Part shown: piece by piece, positions 17,781 through 24,750 of the stretch
How the letters are laid out: each line of letters begins with the position of its first letter
How positions within the stretch are numbered: position 1 is the stretch's first letter
Assembly: GCA_017381365.1 (NCBI GenBank)
Contig: JAFOCI010000036.1
Location: 1 to 44,907, forward strand
Reading direction: 5' to 3'
Length of the DNA stretch: 44,907 bases
From: Treponema sp.
GTDB lineage: Bacteria; Spirochaetota; Spirochaetia; Treponematales; Treponemataceae
The notes under the pieces: generated by a model
The model's input: the letters and a program-made list of their open reading frames with translations, nothing else
Told to the model about the DNA's origin: nothing
Databases searched by the model: none
Made by a program: the position numbers and the translations under genes

Positions 17781-17930
17781 CGCCGCAAAACTGCAACATG
17801 TTTTGCATTAGCGATGTGCAAGGCGGCGAAGCCGGCCACTGGACTGAGTGAAACGAGGGAAGCGGCTGGAGCGACAGCGGAACCTGGAACATAGCGACCG
17901 GTAACGAAAGTTACCGGGAATGCCCTGATA
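17781..17930. other. GC-richer intergenic stretch with a GAAA-capped hairpin
   Basis: This stretch is clearly more GC-rich than its surroundings. It contains CGCCGC/GCGGCG arms (from 17781 to about 17828) and a perfect hairpin CCGGTAAC-GAAA-GTTACCGG (17898-17917). No ORF is supported. Read on the minus strand it contains TATCAGGGC followed by TTCC, which also occurs at about 30036 on the plus strand, so it may be part of a dispersed repeat family. Confidence 0.4.
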
Positions 17931-19109
17931 CTATAAATCTTCCATCAGCAGAAAATCTTTCAGTTTAATATGACGGACAACACTGGTTGAATAATCAAGG
18001 TCGTCTGTTGTTATTAAAATTTTCTGGGAAAGATTATCAAGATTTGCAAATGCACGGAATTCTCTTTCGTAAGCTTTTTCATTCTGCACGCTGAATGCAA
18101 CCTGAATAAAATATTTTTTACCATTTTTTTCGGCCACAAAATCAACTTCACGGTCTGAATCATTAAAAACCTTAAGTTTGTAATCCATATACAGCAGTTC
18201 GTTATAAACAATATTTTCAAGATTATGATCCAGATCATAGCGGGAATCTGTACAACGAAGAGAATTTAATGCCACATCAGCGTTATAAGTTTTATGATAA
18301 TAAGAAAGCTCGCTCTTTGTTCTTGTAGAAAACGGTTTTATCATATCAATTCCAAAAGCTTCTTCTATATAATTGATATAATTAGAAACTGTGTGAACTG
18401 AACATTTCTCGTTATTGGAACTTAGAAAATCAGCAATGGATTTTGAAGAAATGATTCTGGAATTTGAACGGAAAACAAAATTACATACACTTCTAAAAAG
18501 ATTTTCCTTTTGAATGTTATATCTGACCATTATGTCGTTATGAATGATTGTCTCATCCAGATCGTAAAGATAATCTTTCATGGAGTCCCCGTCAAATTCC
18601 AACCTCTTTGGAAATCCACCCCACACAAGATAATCTGTTATGGAAATTTCTTTATTCAATTCTTTTGCAAATTCAAGAATTTCCTTGTAAACAAAAGGTC
18701 TGATTCTAAAAGAAACGTAGCGACCGCTTAATTCTTTTGTAAATTCTTTGGAAAGAAGTTTTGAGTTGGAACCAGTTATAAAAACAGAATTATTTTCCAG
18801 CCGAAGAGTTTTACATGCTTCCTGCCAGTTTTCAAGATTCTGGATTTCATCTAAAAAAATAAAACACTTACCATCTTTTTTATGTTCATCCACATAAGCT
18901 AAAAGAGAATCAATATCTGGAATCTGATTTTTTATACGACGGTTTTCAAATTCCAGAAAGATTATATTATCCGTTTGGCGGGCTATTTCATCACGAACCT
19001 GCTGCAGAACAATGGATTTACCACAACGGCGAATTCCTGTGATTATTTTGATTAAGTCAGATTCATAAAATGGACGGATTTTTTTGATATATTTTTCTCT
19101 TAATACCAT
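17931..19109 (-). CDS. AAA+ ATPase with DUF4143 C-terminal domain
   Basis: The start is set at MVLREKYIKKIRPFYESD, three codons inside the longest frame. The 392-residue product has Walker A GIRRCGKS (about 26), Walker B FIFLDEIQNLENW (about 83), a sensor-like VFITGSNSKLLS (about 110), a middle winged-helix region, and a DUF4143-type C-terminal segment with DREVDFVAEKNGKKYFIQVAF, which resembles a PD-(D/E)XK nuclease-like core. Such proteins are common in bacterial accessory regions; their role is unknown. A diverged partial copy lies at 26667-27017. Confidence 0.85.
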   Translation of the reverse strand: MVLREKYIKKIRPFYESDLIKIITGIRRCGKSIVLQQVRDEIARQTDNIIFLEFENRRIKNQIPDIDSLLAYVDEHKKDGKCFIFLDEIQNLENWQEACKTLRLENNSVFITGSNSKLLSKEFTKELSGRYVSFRIRPFVYKEILEFAKELNKEISITDYLVWGGFPKRLEFDGDSMKDYLYDLDETIIHNDIMVRYNIQKENLFRSVCNFVFRSNSRIISSKSIADFLSSNNEKCSVHTVSNYINYIEEAFGIDMIKPFSTRTKSELSYYHKTYNADVALNSLRCTDSRYDLDHNLENIVYNELLYMDYKLKVFNDSDREVDFVAEKNGKKYFIQVAFSVQNEKAYEREFRAFANLDNLSQKILITTDDLDYSTSVVRHIKLKDFLLMEDL

Positions 19110-19123
19110 ACAACACAAATCTA

Positions 19124-19272
19124 CTGCAAGATTTGTATATTTTCAAGCAAATCTTGCAGTGTATTGCAAGATTTGCTGTATTATAAGCAGATCTTGCAAT
19201 ACGTCGAGTCAAGGCACGCTAACGCTTAAAGCCTTGACTCGCTCGTTTTCAGGGGTTGTATTAACCCCTGAA
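19124..19272. repeat. Hairpin train upstream of the DUF4143 ATPase
   Basis: Four hairpins in a row: CTGCAAGATTTG/CAAATCTTGCAG (19124-19159), TATTGCAAGAT/ATCTTGCAATA (19162-19201), CGAGTCAAGGC/GCCTTGACTCG (19205-19241) and TTCAGGGGTT/AACCCCTGAA (19248-19272), the last followed by an A-run. The first two are conserved with the ATPase fragment at about 27028-27109, so they belong to that gene's leader; the last two are not. Confidence 0.7.
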
Positions 19273-19278
19273 TAAAAA

Positions 19279-19376
19279 AACGCCCGCCCAAAAGAGAACG
19301 AGCACATGTCGCAAAAACCAATAAAGGACTCGCAAAAAAAGCCCGTTTCCTCAAAAAAAACGAGAACAAGCGCGGT
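19279..19376 (+). repeat. Cassette-boundary-like repeat, copy a
   Basis: Contains CGCCCGCCC with GAGAACGAGC (19294-19303), then TGTCGCAA, then CAATAAAGGACTCGC (from 19319) and AAAAAAAGCC to 19343, followed by CTC/GAG arms. The 25 bases at 19319-19343 recur exactly at 28108-28132, and GAGAACGAGC recurs at 20355 and 28201. These sites lie at the borders of accessory genes. Bases 19377-19492 show no further structure that I recognise. Confidence 0.6.
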
Positions 19377-19492
19377 TATTTATGAATATTATTAATATAC
19401 TGTTTACAATTATTATTGTCTGATATACAATGCAAACATTATCAGGGAATGTGATAAAAATCCTTAGTTCGCCGCTAGCGCGGTGTTTTATG

Positions 19493-19610
19493 GAAGCCAC
19501 TGAAAAAGTCCCTATCACTGCTTTTTTATCCATATTTAGTGTTACTTTATTCAAAAACTATCGAAAAAGAACACTAAAAATTTTAAGATCAGAGGTTTTT
19601 CAGTGGCCTC
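19493..19610 (+). mobile_element. 118-bp MITE, copy A, in the leader of a toxin-antitoxin pair
   Basis: The ends are inverted repeats GAAGCCACTGAAAAA and TTTTTCAGTGGCCTC (14 of 15 paired). An internal TTTAGTGTT/AACACTAAA pair makes the whole foldable. The flanks are a perfect 8-bp duplication GTTTTATG (19485-19492 and 19611-19618). The sequence is identical to 30187-30304. It has no ORF. Confidence 0.92.
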
Positions 19611-19627
19611 GTTTTATGGGAGGTTTT

Positions 19628-19933
19628 ATGAATAATAAGACTTTGACAGTTGCTTTTCGCACAACTCCAGAAATTAAAAACAAGGCAGAATCACTTTTTA
19701 ACTCTTTAGGAATGAGCCTTTCTTCTGCTATTGATATGTTTCTTCACCAGGCAGTAAAAGAAAATCGTTTTCCCTGCTCTCTTGATTCAAAAATCGTTTC
19801 TGCAAAAATCCAGGATATGAGTTCCACTTATCCTGCTGGCTTTTTTGATTTATTCGGAGCAGTTCCAGATTTGCAGATAGAAGAACCAGAAGAAATTAGT
19901 TTTGACCTTGATGCAAAACGGGAAGGTTTATGA
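19628..19933 (+). CDS. RelB/DinJ-family antitoxin
   Basis: The start at MNNKTLTVAFRTTPEIK follows a GGGAGG site at 19618-19623. The 101-residue protein has the ribbon-helix-helix N-terminus of RelB/DinJ antitoxins (MSLSSAIDMFLHQAVKENRFP) and an acidic C-terminal tail. It overlaps the PIN toxin by ATGA (19930-19933). A DinJ-type antitoxin with a PIN toxin, instead of a YafQ/RelE toxin, is unusual. The MITE sits directly upstream of the ribosome site. Confidence 0.82.
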   Translation: MNNKTLTVAFRTTPEIKNKAESLFNSLGMSLSSAIDMFLHQAVKENRFPCSLDSKIVSAKIQDMSSTYPAGFFDLFGAVPDLQIEEPEEISFDLDAKREGL

Positions 19934-20331
19934 AATATTTTCTGGATACAAACATCATTTCGTACATCATAAAAGGAAAATATCCTAAAATTATTGAACA
20001 TCTCAAAAAGATTCCAGCTCAATCCATTGTTATTCCGTCTGTCGTAAAGGCTGAACTGGAATTTGATGCAAGAAATTCCGGTTGCTACGAAAAAATTATT
20101 ATTCCATACATGCAATTTTTAGAACCTTTTGACGTAAAAGAATTTGACAGCGATGCTTCGTATTTCTATGGACTTATTCGCCAGTCTCTTACAGAAAAAG
20201 GAACCCCTATTGGTCCCAACGATTTACTCATAGCCGCAACCGTTCTTGCAAACAACGGAACCCTTATTACTCATAATACAAAAGAATTTTCCCGCATAGA
20301 AGATTTACGGATTGAAGACTGGACGGAATAA
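19930..20331 (+). CDS. PIN-domain toxin (VapC-like)
   Basis: A 133-residue PIN ribonuclease with the expected acidic residues: FLDTNIISYIIKGKY at the start, VVKAELEFDARN (about 40), GPNDLLIAATVLANNGTLITHN (about 97) and a short C-terminal tail. Length and motif order fit VapC, which cleaves a specific RNA. It is translationally coupled to the RelB/DinJ-like antitoxin by the 4-nt overlap. Confidence 0.85.
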   Translation: MKYFLDTNIISYIIKGKYPKIIEHLKKIPAQSIVIPSVVKAELEFDARNSGCYEKIIIPYMQFLEPFDVKEFDSDASYFYGLIRQSLTEKGTPIGPNDLLIAATVLANNGTLITHNTKEFSRIEDLRIEDWTE

Positions 20332-20338
20332 ATAAAAG

Positions 20339-20365
20339 CGCCCGCCCTCAAAACGAGAACGAGCG
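20339..20365 (+). repeat. Cassette-boundary-like hairpin, copy b
   Basis: Arms pair as CGC-CG-CTC against GAG-CG-GCG with C opposite A at the interruptions (20339-20349 and 20355-20365), then GTTGGAT follows. The right arm GAGAACGAGCG is shared with 19294 and 28201. It lies 8 bp after the toxin stop. Regular mismatches are reminiscent of integron attC hairpins, which is not established. Nothing else is seen up to 20445. Confidence 0.5.
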
Positions 20366-20445
20366 TTGGATACCAAAAGGAACAGACTTCTGAAGTTATC
20401 CTTTCTTATTTACTAATACTTAACATCTTCATCACTACATAAATC

Positions 20446-21072
20446 TTAATACTTTATAATTAAGTATGAAGCTACAAATGCAACAATGCTATAGAGCAGA
20501 ATATGACCTGATGCAACATCAGCAATCCAAACTCTCATAATAATTGATAAGATCAGCAGGATAAGAGAAGCAATAAAAGATATACGTACCGCAGACCACC
20601 CAGATGGCATGTGTCCAACAAAAATCTCGAATAATAACAGCGGGATACAACTAATTACTAATACTGCAATATGCAAAAAATCGAATATTTTTATATTGAA
20701 AATACTGAATATGCAAGCAAATAATGCACTATAAAGCAATATCTGCAATGCAGAATCACGTAATTTCGAGAAAAAAAGGTCAAACCCTTCAGATTTGTAG
20801 ATAAGTAATTCCAATAACTGAAAGGAAATTACAATTAATACTATATCTTTAGTACCAAGAAAATATAGAGTGCCTGAAATTGTTAAGGCAAGCTCTTGAC
20901 TGCCGAACCCGTAGTTGTAAACAACAATGATACTTTTTATAGTCAGTAAACAAACAGTACCAGCCAATACTGCTGATAATATGTTTCTTTCTTTTATAAA
21001 CTCTATACAAAATAAAACACTAAAAAACAACACCCCTATTAATAGCAATGTTCTAAAAATTTTTCGTACCAT
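20446..21072 (-). CDS. Unknown polytopic membrane protein
   Basis: A 208-residue protein with about six hydrophobic segments spread over its whole length and little hydrophilic sequence. No family is recognised and no catalytic motif stands out. It starts near a GGAG-like site (AGGAGTAATC before ATG). It is the last gene of the minus-strand run rSAM maturase, amidohydrolase, membrane protein, 45 bp after the amidohydrolase. By context it could be an exporter or immunity protein of the putative peptide system, but the sequence does not show this. Confidence 0.55.
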   Translation of the reverse strand: MVRKIFRTLLLIGVLFFSVLFCIEFIKERNILSAVLAGTVCLLTIKSIIVVYNYGFGSQELALTISGTLYFLGTKDIVLIVISFQLLELLIYKSEGFDLFFSKLRDSALQILLYSALFACIFSIFNIKIFDFLHIAVLVISCIPLLLFEIFVGHMPSGWSAVRISFIASLILLILSIIMRVWIADVASGHILLYSIVAFVASYLIIKY

Positions 21073-21117
21073 AATGATTACTCCTTTTTTTCATTATTTA
21101 GTAATGAATTAATATTT

Positions 21118-21885
21118 TTAATAAAAAAATTGTTTTGCAATCTTTTTATATTGGGCCAATGTCCTTCCATAGCTTTCAGTCAAAGATTTTTCATCAGCGG
21201 GAAAGTTTTGTTCTCCATAATGCTCATACCAGTGAGTTATAGGAAAATCTGTTCCAAAAAACATTCTGTCTTTAAAGCCTGCATCACAGATTGCTTTGTA
21301 AGAATCTTCAGGACAGAATGCCGTATCGCCAACCAGATTATTATATTTTGAAAAAAGCTCTATTATAGGCTCAGGATCCTTGCAGTGTGCAAGATGAACC
21401 TTAACTTCAGGAAACGCTGCATACCATTCTTCAAACAAAAGTGGATTATCAGTTTGTGAACAGCCTGTATGAAAATAAATTTCATAACCTTTTTTGCTCG
21501 CAAATTGAAAAACCTGAGTCAAAAGATTTGCTCTTTTTTCATCAGATGGATTCCAGTCATTCAAAAATGGATGAACAACAAGACCTTTGTAATCCAAATC
21601 TTTCATAATGGAATCCAGCGTTATTCCGCCAAACAAAACCATTGGATCAATCCAATAAAGAGGATTTACTTTAAGACCTATTTCTTTTGCAAAATCAACA
21701 GCCTCTTTTGTTTCTTGCGTCATTGCTTTGTAAAATTCAATGGCTGGTTTTGATTCTGTAAAAAGCGGAGTAAGATATGCGAAAGTTGTTTCAGTAATTC
21801 CGTTGTTTTTTAGCGCCTTAAAAATATCGTGATAATCGTATTTTGTATCATTAAACTGTCCAATGTGTGTGTGAATGTCGTGCAT
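21118..21885 (-). CDS. Amidohydrolase-family metal-dependent hydrolase
   Basis: The start at MHDIHTHIGQFND is chosen because it places the first metal motif HTH at the N-terminus, as in the family; a 15-codon upstream extension has no support. The 255-residue protein has further metal-ligand segments YEIYFHTGCSQTD (about 141), VKVHLAHCKDPEP (about 167) and MFFGTDFPITHW (about 209). This is the amidohydrolase_2/TatD-like TIM barrel. The substrate is unknown. It follows the radical SAM gene by 53 bp on the same strand and could act in peptide maturation, or be unrelated. Confidence 0.78.
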   Translation of the reverse strand: MHDIHTHIGQFNDTKYDYHDIFKALKNNGITETTFAYLTPLFTESKPAIEFYKAMTQETKEAVDFAKEIGLKVNPLYWIDPMVLFGGITLDSIMKDLDYKGLVVHPFLNDWNPSDEKRANLLTQVFQFASKKGYEIYFHTGCSQTDNPLLFEEWYAAFPEVKVHLAHCKDPEPIIELFSKYNNLVGDTAFCPEDSYKAICDAGFKDRMFFGTDFPITHWYEHYGEQNFPADEKSLTESYGRTLAQYKKIAKQFFY

Positions 21886-21938
21886 AAATTGAAACTCCCA
21901 AAAAAAGGTGATTTCGACAAGCTCAACCACCGTAATAA

Positions 21939-23408
21939 TTATTTTTTAATTTTCTTTAGCTGCGCTTCGCGCCAGTTCAGAACAATTTCTTTATTCTTTG
22001 CAGCAACTGCGCAGAAGTGGCGGTTGATTTCCAGAGGATTTCCCGTAGGACTTTCGTTAGCATTGCGAACCATACATGGAGCACAGAAAGCAGCTTTGTC
22101 GCATTTACAGCATTCACCGTTTCCCAAATCCTTCATTTTTAAACTGCGAAGCCATTTGATTTTCTCTGAATTGTCCCAGATATTCTGCAGCGTGTCTTCT
22201 TTTAGATTTCCCAAAACCATTTCCTGCCAGCCGGCACATGGGTAAACATTTCCGTTGGCAACCATACAGCAGGAAGAAATACCTACTCCACAAAGACGCC
22301 GTTCCGGATTAAAGCAATTCTGGTTGCAGCGTTCAACAAAATCCGGAGCCATGATTGCTTTCTGATAATCTTCATCGCCTAAAGAAATTTGCTTGATTAC
22401 TTCGCCTGCTTCTTCTACTGAAAGTCGGTGTGCAAGGTTTGAAGTTTCGTGGTTGAATTCTGCCATCATGATGTAGTCTGTCTGTGCACGGATTTTGTGT
22501 TCATGGCACCATTTGAGGACATCGCCAAAATCATCTTTGTTTCCTTTCATGGTTGGGCAGCTTACATGAACCGGCAAATCATTTTCAATAAGCCTGAGTA
22601 TTGCATTTTTTGTTTTTTCAAAGCTTCCCTTAACAGTTGTAATTGCATCGTGATGTTCTGGAATCATTGAATAGAGCGAAACCTGTACGGAAGAAACATT
22701 TCCTTCTTTCATAATCTCAATTGTCTCGTCATCAAGCAAAGTCAAGTTAGAAAGAATGTTTACATAAAAGTCGTATTTCTTTGCAGCTCGCAAGAATTCC
22801 TTGAACTTTGGATGGCACATTGGTTCGCCACCGCTTAATGTTACAGAAAGAACTCCCATCTTTGAAAGCTGTTCCAAAGTGTTGTAATACATTTCTTCTG
22901 TAATATCATACAATTTCAAATCGTGAGGAATGTAACAGTGAACACAACGCTCGTTGCAGCGGGAAGTTAATTCAATCTGGAATGAAGTTAAATGAGGTTT
23001 ATCTTTAAAATGCTTTTCCAGAAATTCCTGAGTATCGGAATCTGCCCGCCGAATGGTTGGAGTAAAATCTTCCCGTTCAGTTTTTGGAAGAACTGCATTA
23101 TATGTAAAGCCTGTATCTTTGGCATCAAGTTCTTCTTTAGTTTCACCTTTGATAATAAATCCGTCTTCAATCAAAGTTTCATAAAATTCTTCGGCATCCT
23201 TTTTAATTGTTTCTTTATCTACATCAACAAATGACTTTATGATTTTTTCTGCAAGTTCGTCTAATGTTTGTGGTTCACGAGACAAAGCACACAAGAAAAC
23301 TGTGCCGCTTTCGTTTACCATTCTGTCGTTCCAGATTCCAGTTGATGTGATGTAACCTGCTCCGTCGTAGTTACGGATGTAAGTGTCTTTCTTTTGTCGG
23401 TAGAGCAT
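21939..23408 (-). CDS. Radical SAM/SPASM peptide maturase with N-terminal PqqD-like domain
   Basis: A 489-residue enzyme. Residues 1-90 resemble a PqqD-like RiPP recognition element (SGTVFLCALSREPQTLDELA, then an acidic helix). The radical SAM core carries the cluster motif SRCNERCVHC (about 149-158, CX3CX2C) and SGGEP (about 194). The C-terminal SPASM region is Cys-rich (CGVGISSCC, YPCAGW, CCKCDKAAFCAPC) and should bind extra Fe-S clusters. Enzymes of this plan install thioether, C-C or similar links in ribosomal peptides. A precursor-like 46-residue gene lies 1.1 kb upstream. Confidence 0.9.
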   Translation of the reverse strand: MLYRQKKDTYIRNYDGAGYITSTGIWNDRMVNESGTVFLCALSREPQTLDELAEKIIKSFVDVDKETIKKDAEEFYETLIEDGFIIKGETKEELDAKDTGFTYNAVLPKTEREDFTPTIRRADSDTQEFLEKHFKDKPHLTSFQIELTSRCNERCVHCYIPHDLKLYDITEEMYYNTLEQLSKMGVLSVTLSGGEPMCHPKFKEFLRAAKKYDFYVNILSNLTLLDDETIEIMKEGNVSSVQVSLYSMIPEHHDAITTVKGSFEKTKNAILRLIENDLPVHVSCPTMKGNKDDFGDVLKWCHEHKIRAQTDYIMMAEFNHETSNLAHRLSVEEAGEVIKQISLGDEDYQKAIMAPDFVERCNQNCFNPERRLCGVGISSCCMVANGNVYPCAGWQEMVLGNLKEDTLQNIWDNSEKIKWLRSLKMKDLGNGECCKCDKAAFCAPCMVRNANESPTGNPLEINRHFCAVAAKNKEIVLNWREAQLKKIKK

Positions 23409-23464
23409 TTTTAATTGATTTCTCCTTGGTTTTGATATATATTAGATACACAAGAGGTATCATT

Positions 23465-23728
23465 ATGAACCAAACAGCATTTACTGTTCGGATGGATTCC
23501 GAATTAAAAAAACAGTTTTCGTCTCTTTGTGAAAACCTTGGACTTCCTGTTTCTGTTGCAATTAATCTTTTTGCAAAAACCGCTGTCCGCGAAAACCGCA
23601 TTCCTTTTGAACTTTCTTTACAGCCAAATGAACTTACAAAAAAAACGATTGCACTTGCAGAAGAAGGAAAGGAACTGAACGGACCTTACAAAACAATGGA
23701 AGATTTAAGGGCTTCGCTGGATGCTTGA
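23465..23728 (+). CDS. dinJ: DinJ/RelB-family antitoxin
   Basis: The start at MNQTAFTVRMDSELKKQFSS follows AAGAGGTATC. The 87-residue protein is a typical DinJ-type ribbon-helix-helix antitoxin, with LGLPVSVAINLFAKTAVRENR and an acidic helical tail. It overlaps the downstream toxin by 8 nt. The pair lies divergently from the radical SAM gene (56 bp apart) and cuts across the minus-strand run of peptide-system genes. Confidence 0.9.
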   Translation: MNQTAFTVRMDSELKKQFSSLCENLGLPVSVAINLFAKTAVRENRIPFELSLQPNELTKKTIALAEEGKELNGPYKTMEDLRASLDA

Positions 23729-23996
23729 TGTTTTCTATTCTTCTCAGTTCAAAAAAGATTACAAAAAAGCAGTCAAACGTCATTGTGATGTTGAGGAACT
23801 TTTTAAAGTAATTGAATTACTAAAAAAACAGCAGCCTCTTCCTCTTGAAAAACGAGACCATGCATTAACTGGTGTTTATTCTGGTTACCGTGAATGTCAT
23901 GTACATCCGGATTTTCTGCTTGTTTATAAAGTTGTGGATTCTCAGTTGCAGCTTTATTTGTACCGAACTGGAACTCACTCGGATTTGTTTGGGTAA
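23721..23996 (+). CDS. yafQ: YafQ-family mRNA interferase toxin
   Basis: A 91-residue RelE/ParE-superfamily toxin. The YafQ pattern is clear: YSSQFKKDYKKAVKRH, RDHALTGVYSGYRECHV, HPDFLLVYKV and YRTGTHSDLF, with the C-terminal His expected in the active site. YafQ cleaves mRNA on the ribosome. Its stop codon lies 2 bp from the stop of the converging minus-strand small gene. Confidence 0.9.
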   Translation: MLDVFYSSQFKKDYKKAVKRHCDVEELFKVIELLKKQQPLPLEKRDHALTGVYSGYRECHVHPDFLLVYKVVDSQLQLYLYRTGTHSDLFG

Positions 23997-24000
23997 AATC

Positions 24001-24222
24001 TTATTCGATAAACTTTTTTGCTTTAGAATAAAGTTCTTTTATGTCTTCAGGATAATCAGTTTCATCAGAATAAAGGCCCTCAATATATTGAATTATTAAC
24101 TTTGAGATTTTTTCAGTTTTACTAAAGACTTCATCTGCAAGTTTTGGTAAATCACCATATTTTTCTGCTGCTTTTATAGCAATCTGATATTCCAATATTT
24201 CATTTAGTCGTTTATCATCCAT
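24001..24222 (-). CDS. Small acidic helical protein of unknown function (1)
   Basis: A 73-residue protein, mostly charged helix, rich in Glu, Lys and Tyr, with no Cys and no membrane segment. No family is recognised. It starts 4 bp after the stop of the preceding small gene, so the two are surely cotranscribed, downstream of the precursor-like peptide. By context it may be an immunity or accessory protein of the peptide system. Confidence is in the gene being real, not in a function. Confidence 0.6.
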   Translation of the reverse strand: MDDKRLNEILEYQIAIKAAEKYGDLPKLADEVFSKTEKISKLIIQYIEGLYSDETDYPEDIKELYSKAKKFIE

Positions 24223-24226
24223 TTTT

Positions 24227-24448
24227 TTAATTCTCTTTAATAATGCTATCTATTTTTTCAATTCGTGATTGCAACTCTTTTGGACGATTATTTTTATCTG
24301 GATATTTTTGTATGACTTTTTCTTTAAATAAAGCAAGGAACCTATTCATTTTTGCCAGTGTATTGTCTAGCAAATCTAAATAATCCTCATTTGAAAATGT
24401 TCCGTTATTCAATTTTTCTTCAATTTCTTTCCAATTAGTATTTGTCAC
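24227..24448 (-). CDS. Small acidic helical protein of unknown function (2)
   Basis: A 73-residue protein with segments NNGTFSNEDYLDLLDNTL and LALFKEKVIQKYPDK. The start is put at GTG 24448 because a GGAG site (24457-24460 region) lies at a good distance; the longer frame begins at a TTG (24463) inside the T-run of the preceding terminator, without a ribosome site. It immediately follows the terminator of the precursor-like gene, so it probably depends on read-through. No homolog is recognised. Confidence 0.55.
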   Translation of the reverse strand: MTNTNWKEIEEKLNNGTFSNEDYLDLLDNTLAKMNRFLALFKEKVIQKYPDKNNRPKELQSRIEKIDSIIKEN

Positions 24449-24461
24449 AATCTTTTTCTCC

Positions 24462-24506
24462 AAAAAAACATCACAGAGCCGACTTCAAAATGAAGACGAC
24501 CCTGTG
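24462..24506 (-). terminator. Terminator after the precursor-like peptide gene
   Basis: On the minus strand CACAG (24506-24502) pairs with CTGTG (24476-24472), with GTC and CTTC/GAAG pairs inside, then a run of seven T (24468-24462). It lies 9 bp after the peptide stop and directly before the ribosome site of the next gene, the usual layout for a highly expressed precursor with partial read-through. Confidence 0.75.
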
Positions 24507-24514
24507 AATTAAAA

Positions 24515-24655
24515 TTACATTGTTAATTCACACTGTTTACAATATGGATTTGTAGATCCTGGTTGATAATGTTTACGATCATTTGCTGGACATCCTGCTG
24601 CGTAGCTTCCTGAAGAAGCGTTCTGTGCGATTACCTGTGGTTTTGTATAAGCCAT
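24515..24655 (-). CDS. Candidate RiPP precursor peptide, 46 residues
   Basis: A short gene with a strong ribosome site AAGGAG seven bases before ATG. The N-terminal part TKPQVIAQN looks leader-like. It is followed by SGSYAAGCP (residues 15-23) and a C-terminal part with YCKQCE (38-43), giving Cys at 22, 39 and 42. The small size, Cys content, own terminator and nearby radical SAM/SPASM-PqqD maturase support a modified peptide. Alternatives are a small zinc-binding protein or a signalling peptide for the nearby XRE regulator. I do not recall a named family with certainty. Confidence 0.7.
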   Translation of the reverse strand: MAYTKPQVIAQNASSGSYAAGCPANDRKHYQPGSTNPYCKQCELTM

Positions 24656-24750
24656 AGTTTTTCTCCTTTTGCTTTATTTTTAAAGCATTTTTGTTTTTTC
24701 TAAACTGCCGACGACAGTTTTTATTTTAAGTCAGACTTGCTGACATAAAA

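Noticed and set aside
19121..19201. Repeated GCAAGATTTG/CAAATCTTGC phrases considered as a CRISPR array
   Set aside because: They form two back-to-back inverted repeats, not direct repeats with unique spacers of constant length, and no cas gene is present.
21829..22245. A 138-codon plus-strand frame over the maturase 3' end
   Set aside because: Antisense shadow of the amidohydrolase and radical SAM genes.
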